From assembly GCF_910592395.1 (NCBI RefSeq), contig NC_088311.1:14574501-14638500 (forward strand): DNA of 64,000 nucleotides. The letters run 5' to 3'. The notes under the pieces were generated by a model. It worked only from the letters and a program-made list of their open reading frames with translations, did not search any database and had not been told where the DNA came from. Source of the stretch: Lineus longissimus (taxonomy: Eukaryota > Nemertea > Pilidiophora > Heteronemertea > Lineidae). Shown piece by piece: positions 59,745 to 64,000 of this stretch. Position 1 is the stretch's first letter; the number at the start of each line of letters is the position of its first letter. Made by a program: the position numbers and the translations under genes.

Positions 59745-62104
59745 AAATCCTCTCCGATTTGTCACACAGTAATGTAAAAAACAATAGTGATACATTAAAT
59801 AACAGGGGAACATCCACCCCGAAAGGTTCATCTGAGTATGTTATCAATTTGTCAGACATCTCGCTCACTTCAGCCCAGGAGACCCTCCTGAGCAAAGGTC
59901 TAAATTTTTGCCCCACACCGGGCGAACCTGACTTCGGAGAACTCTTTAAGGACTTGGATAAATTCCACGTCAGTCTCCGACGCAGGGCATTTTTTCACGA
60001 AAATAACCCTGACTTAGACCAAGCCCCAAACCAGGATGATAACACTCTGGAACGCAAGTTCAAACTACCATCCAAATGGAACCCCCCAGGACCCCCGGAT
60101 CTAGAGGCTTTCATTAGAACCAATGAATATCACTTCGACCGGATCCCTCTCCATTCACCCCGCTCCAACAACCTTACGTCGGCCGAAAGGGAAGCATTGA
60201 CCCAACTCAAGGCAATGCCACAGATTGTTATCAAACCCGCAGACAAGGGCTCTGCAGTAGTAATCATGAACAGACAAGATTACATTTCGGAAGCTGAACG
60301 CCAACTGTCAAACCGGACACACTACCGTCCTACGACAGAGAATCTCACTGATTCACATGCGGCCAATGTCACATCCTTCTTAAAAGACATGCTGCAAACA
60401 GGGGAAATCACACAAAAAATGTTTGACTATCTAGCCCCAGTGGAACCCAAAACACCGGAATTTTACTTACTTCCAAAAATCCACAAAGGGGTCTTACCAC
60501 CACCAGGCAGACCCATAATGTCGGCTAATGATTGCCCGACAGAACGCATCTCGCAACTAGCCGACCACTTCCTTCAACCATTGGTTAAAACAACCAAATC
60601 ATATATTAAAGACACCACCCATTTCCTACAAACGATCACAGCTCTGGGAGAAATCCCAGCTGGGACTTTATTGGTCACTCTCGATGTCACATCACTTTAC
60701 ACAAACATCCCTATATGGGAGGGCAAAAGAGCTGTGGCACGCCATTTGAGGAACAGAGGCCAACAACACGGCCCTAACAATCAGTCTATAATCAAACTTC
60801 TTGATCTAGTACTGTCACAAAACAACTTTCAGTTCAACAAACAGAACTACTTACAAGTCTCAGGAACGGCCATGGGAACAAAGGTCGCACCATCCTTTGC
60901 TAATCTCTTCATGGCAGACTTCGAGGAACGTCACGTCTACACTCACCCGACACAACCACTAGTCTGGGTACGTTTCATAGATGACATCTTCGCCCTCTTC
61001 GCATGCACGAGAGAGGAAGTGGACAATTTTGTGACGAATCTCAACTCACAACATCCCACTATCAAATTCACTGCCGACATTTCGGATTCCAGTGTCACAT
61101 TCTTAGACACACGTGTCCACGTCACATCCACCGGTCAAATCTATACAGACCTGTATACCAAACCCACGGATGCACACAACTATCTTCTATACTCATCAGC
61201 TCACATTAGATCATGTCTCAATGGCATACCTTATGGACAATTTCTGAGAATCCGCAGAATTTGTTCAAACTTAGAAGACTTTGAGAAACACGCGCTCGTG
61301 ATAGCACATCACTTCGAACGCAGAGGTTACCCTAAACCACTCATAGAGACGGCCCTTATACGGGCACATAGGCAAGACCGCCAGTCTCTTCTCAACCCGG
61401 ATCCTACCATAATAGGTACTCAGGAGGAAGACAAAGCTCCTTTCTACTTTGTCACAACCTTCAACCCGGCGCTAACACAACCAGCAGCCATTTTAAAAGA
61501 CAACTTGGACATCCTAGCTAGACACAAAACTACTCTACACCTGTATGAGACACCAATCATACATGGTTTCAGAAGACCTAAAAACCTTAGAGACAACCTA
61601 GTCCGAGCCAAATTAGGGCCTTCTACGGTTGTAGCGCCAAGCACAACCAAGCCTCCACGCTGGTCCTGTCTTTCACCAAGAACATGCAGATACTGTCCTC
61701 GTCTTGACAAGACGGGGCGCATCACTAGCAGGACCACAGGGAAGATATATAACACAAAAATCAAAATTTGTTGTAAAAGCAACAATGTTATTTATTGTAT
61801 TCAATGTAGACAATGTCACATTCAATATGTAGGCGAGACTAAGCGTACACTACTAGAACGCTTTCAAGGACACTTTTATAGCGTCAACAAAAACATCGCC
61901 ACTGATGTCATAGGTCATCATTTTAACCTCCCGGACCATCATGGCCTGGAAGACATTATTGTCTCTATCCTTGAGTTCATGCACATCCCACCAGATGGCG
62001 CCCAAGCCAAGGCCACCAGACTCTCTAGAGAGTCTTTTTGGATCCACCGTCTGCGCACCATGTCGCCGTTAGGACTCAACATCAAGGACAACACGTCCTG
62101 GTAA
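59741..62104 (+). CDS. Penelope-like RT with C-terminal GIY-YIG endonuclease
   Basis: The 787-residue ORF2 protein copies the element RNA and cuts the target. RT motifs: IVIKPADKGSAVVIMNRQDY (about 155-175), FYLLPKIHKG, GRPIMSAND, LLVTLDVTSLYTNIP (first Asp), GTAMGTKVAPSFANLFMADF and WVRFIDDIFALF (catalytic Asp pair), then FLDTRV. The C-terminus has a Cys-rich linker (CRYCPRLD, KICCKSNNVIYCIQC) and a GIY-YIG-type core (QYVGETKRTLLERFQGH, then RESFWIHRLRTM with the acidic residue). The first possible start is the GTG at 59741. No ATG is near, so coupling to ORF1 by frameshift or reinitiation is likely. The ORF is intact. Confidence 0.9.
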   Translation: MKILSDLSHSNVKNNSDTLNNRGTSTPKGSSEYVINLSDISLTSAQETLLSKGLNFCPTPGEPDFGELFKDLDKFHVSLRRRAFFHENNPDLDQAPNQDDNTLERKFKLPSKWNPPGPPDLEAFIRTNEYHFDRIPLHSPRSNNLTSAEREALTQLKAMPQIVIKPADKGSAVVIMNRQDYISEAERQLSNRTHYRPTTENLTDSHAANVTSFLKDMLQTGEITQKMFDYLAPVEPKTPEFYLLPKIHKGVLPPPGRPIMSANDCPTERISQLADHFLQPLVKTTKSYIKDTTHFLQTITALGEIPAGTLLVTLDVTSLYTNIPIWEGKRAVARHLRNRGQQHGPNNQSIIKLLDLVLSQNNFQFNKQNYLQVSGTAMGTKVAPSFANLFMADFEERHVYTHPTQPLVWVRFIDDIFALFACTREEVDNFVTNLNSQHPTIKFTADISDSSVTFLDTRVHVTSTGQIYTDLYTKPTDAHNYLLYSSAHIRSCLNGIPYGQFLRIRRICSNLEDFEKHALVIAHHFERRGYPKPLIETALIRAHRQDRQSLLNPDPTIIGTQEEDKAPFYFVTTFNPALTQPAAILKDNLDILARHKTTLHLYETPIIHGFRRPKNLRDNLVRAKLGPSTVVAPSTTKPPRWSCLSPRTCRYCPRLDKTGRITSRTTGKIYNTKIKICCKSNNVIYCIQCRQCHIQYVGETKRTLLERFQGHFYSVNKNIATDVIGHHFNLPDHHGLEDIIVSILEFMHIPPDGAQAKATRLSRESFWIHRLRTMSPLGLNIKDNTSW

Positions 62105-62135
62105 CCACGCTCATACTTTCCTAGCGTTTCTATCA
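61420..62135 (+). repeat. Right arm of the Penelope inverted repeat
   Basis: It covers the last 228 codons of ORF2, its stop and 31 bases of 3' sequence. See 58494-59209. Confidence 0.95.
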
Positions 62136-62827
62136 TTTATTTCTCCGTATGAGCCTTGGCACACCATCACTCTCGCATCAGCATAAACCAGCCGATGGTG
62201 TCTTCTCTTTTATTAAATATCGTTAACCATGCACCACCTAGCAGGGATATCACCCAGAATCCCCGTCCTCAAAACACCCGTACGTCACACCATACCTGAA
62301 ATAGATACAACACCATATCATTTCAGTCATGAGCACAACAGCCCCAACCCTCCTCATATCCCACTGATAGAGCACAGCTCCCCCATACTACAATAAGGGA
62401 ACTGGTCCGACCCACATATCGGACACAAAGGGTCAAGCAGGCCACACTACCTGCCGCATTCCGTTTAGTCCATTAGCATAACTGATGAGGTCACCTTTGT
62501 ACCGAAACCGTTTTCAGAGCACACTTAAACCCTGTTGCTTATTTCCCGCCCTAGAATGACGACAGCATGTCATTCCCGCGCACACCCTACTGCCCGGAAT
62601 TACTCTTGACAACCACACCAGTCAAGACCGGGACGTCACAACCACCATTGGTGACGCCACAGGGACATCCAACCGACGACGACTCACCAACAGGGTTGAG
62701 ACGTCAAGACGTAAGGACAATCCAACGATATTTTTTCTGATTTGACGTCCCAGTCAGTCACAACGGTCTTACCGTTGGACACAGCAGCATCACAAAACTA
62801 CGTTTCCAAATTGAATCTAGTGATTGA

Positions 62828-64000
62828 GAGCCTCCTGGTAAGTTGACAAGTAGGTGAACGCTTGTATTTCACCATTTTTATGCTGCGATTTGTGACTTTT
62901 GTAAACTGTCCTCCATGTTGGATGACGTCAGACTTATGTATTGTTTTGATGAGTGAGCGGTGAACTTTCAGATTGCAACTTTTCAAAGTAGTTTAATTCA
63001 GGTAAATATGTGTATGAAAGTAATTTCAAAGGTACCATTTAGTTTAGGAATATCTATAGAATCTTTTGGTGTTATTTTCAAAGTTGTGACTTGGGGGAAT
63101 TAGTTGTATTTTGTGCCTGAAGTTTGCACATGTTTCAAAACGTGTTTGTTTTGGTTAGCATTTCGAGGGTCTGTAGCCCGTGGGTGACCCCCGTGGATGC
63201 TGTATAAAACCCTGTTTAGCCTGGTTAGCCTCAGATTGCCTGGACACATGGCCTAATTAACAGCTCTAAAAGAGACAACCGTATTATTAGCAAGATTTAT
63301 TTTACCAAAGTAAATCTGCTGTGCAAGCACCAGTGCGCACTACATTGGTAGATGCAAGCCTGATCTTAGTGCTTTGCTACTGTTTCTGGCTAACAGGTAG
63401 GTGGCAGAATTTGCCATTTTCAAGTTGACATTTTGACTTAGAGTAACTAAGTGTTTTGACGTAGAGTAACTAAGTGCAACCCATATTTCATTTATCATCC
63501 TAGCATTTTATATATAACAATGCCGCAGCAGTTTGTGCCATTGGAGGCACCTAGTGTGCATATATATGCAGATGATATTATAGTAATTGGCACCTTTCTT
63601 GAATTGGAGGATTTGATTGCCTTCTTACAAGAGCTATTAGATTTACTCTATCGCTTGATAAATGGGGAGGATATCGACATGGGGTTGTATCCAGCCATAA
63701 ATCACCTGTTGTAACTTTTGGGAGTTCTTGGGGGAAATAGCCGCAGTCTTTTTACCAAACTGGTATAAAACCCTTGATTGAATGCTTGCGCCACTGTAGA
63801 ATCTGTAACCGATGTATTTTATGCCTGTTGATAGTCTGAAGGGAAATTAAATGATTTAAAAGAGAACCAGAGTTTGTCTTTTGTGGTTTGCCATGGTCAG
63901 ATTGTTCGATTCTCAAGACTCATAATATCACATCTCCTGGTATTGGAAAAGGAACACCAGAGTTGGTGTTGTAGCTAAAAAGGTCCTAGCGTCGCAATAG
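62828..64000. other. No gene recognised
   Basis: AT-rich flank of the Penelope insertion. A 64-codon ORF at 63520 contains IYADDIIVIG, which looks like an RT active site, but nothing around it supports an RT. Confidence 0.4.

Larger units (their letters stand above)
58494..62812 (+). mobile_element. Penelope-like element with 716-bp inverted repeats
   Basis: A 15-bp direct repeat GAATCTAGTGATTGA lies at both ends (58482-58496 and 62813-62827). Inside, the first 716 bp are an inverted copy of the ORF2 3' region, then come truncated ORF1, full ORF2 and about 680 bp of 3' untranslated sequence. Inverted partial copies at the 5' end are known for Penelope-like elements. By eye the two arms are identical, so the insertion is young. 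Confidence 0.9.

Noticed and set aside
63520-63714. IYADDIIVIG resembling an RT catalytic motif
   Set aside because: The ORF is 64 codons and no other RT motif occurs in any frame nearby; probably chance.

Overview
The window is a densely nested transposon landscape from a metazoan nuclear genome, probably an aquatic invertebrate. That reading rests on intron-bearing DNA transposons, LTR and non-LTR retrotransposons, a Penelope-like element and Polinton/Maverick elements, and on the absence of any recognisable host gene, operon or bacterial feature. The species cannot be named from what is visible.

Layout. 1-7862: right-hand part of a Polinton (Maverick), with the end of a protein-primed DNA polymerase B, several accessory genes, an HNH-type protein, a chromodomain integrase, a packaging ATPase, a penton-like protein and a broken major capsid gene. 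8087-13190: a foldback element, then a decayed BEL/Pao retrotransposon whose protease is split by a TIR element. 15716-18766: a PIF/Harbinger transposon with a damaged transposase and a three-exon Myb-like partner gene. 18880-19600: a LINE 3' fragment. 20090-21109: an unidentified gene remnant. 21110-27102: a second BEL/Pao element (minus strand), itself hit by three insertions. 27491-28206: a four-copy satellite of about 180 bp. 28883-41762: a 12.9-kb Ty3/gypsy element (minus strand) with nearly identical LTRs, gag, a chromodomain pol and an intact env; this is an errantivirus-like endogenous retrovirus. 41875-47221: a Polinton-associated coiled-coil gene remnant split by a 4-kb LINE. 48807-49535: a short TIR element. 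50720-51061: a piggyBac remnant. 51111-55140: a second, badly decayed copy of the Polinton capsid/ATPase/integrase block. 58494-62812: a young Penelope-like element with 716-bp inverted repeats.

How the genes fit together. The Polinton genes form a virion-and-integration module: polymerase B for replication, integrase for insertion, ATPase for packaging, capsid and penton for the shell. The gypsy element has the full retrovirus-like set: LTR, PBS, gag, a -1 frameshift signal, pol, a splice acceptor, env, PPT and LTR. The Penelope element carries ORF1 and an RT fused to a GIY-YIG endonuclease.

Most unusual signals: (1) a family of short perfect palindromes with three-base loops scattered through the Polinton, even inside its integrase gene; (2) Polinton start codons set in a TAAATG context, with divergent starts only 4 bp apart; (3) a textbook -1 frameshift signal in the gypsy element; (4) LINE ORF1 and ORF2 in one frame, separated by a single UAG; (5) exact insertion points readable to the base for many nested elements.
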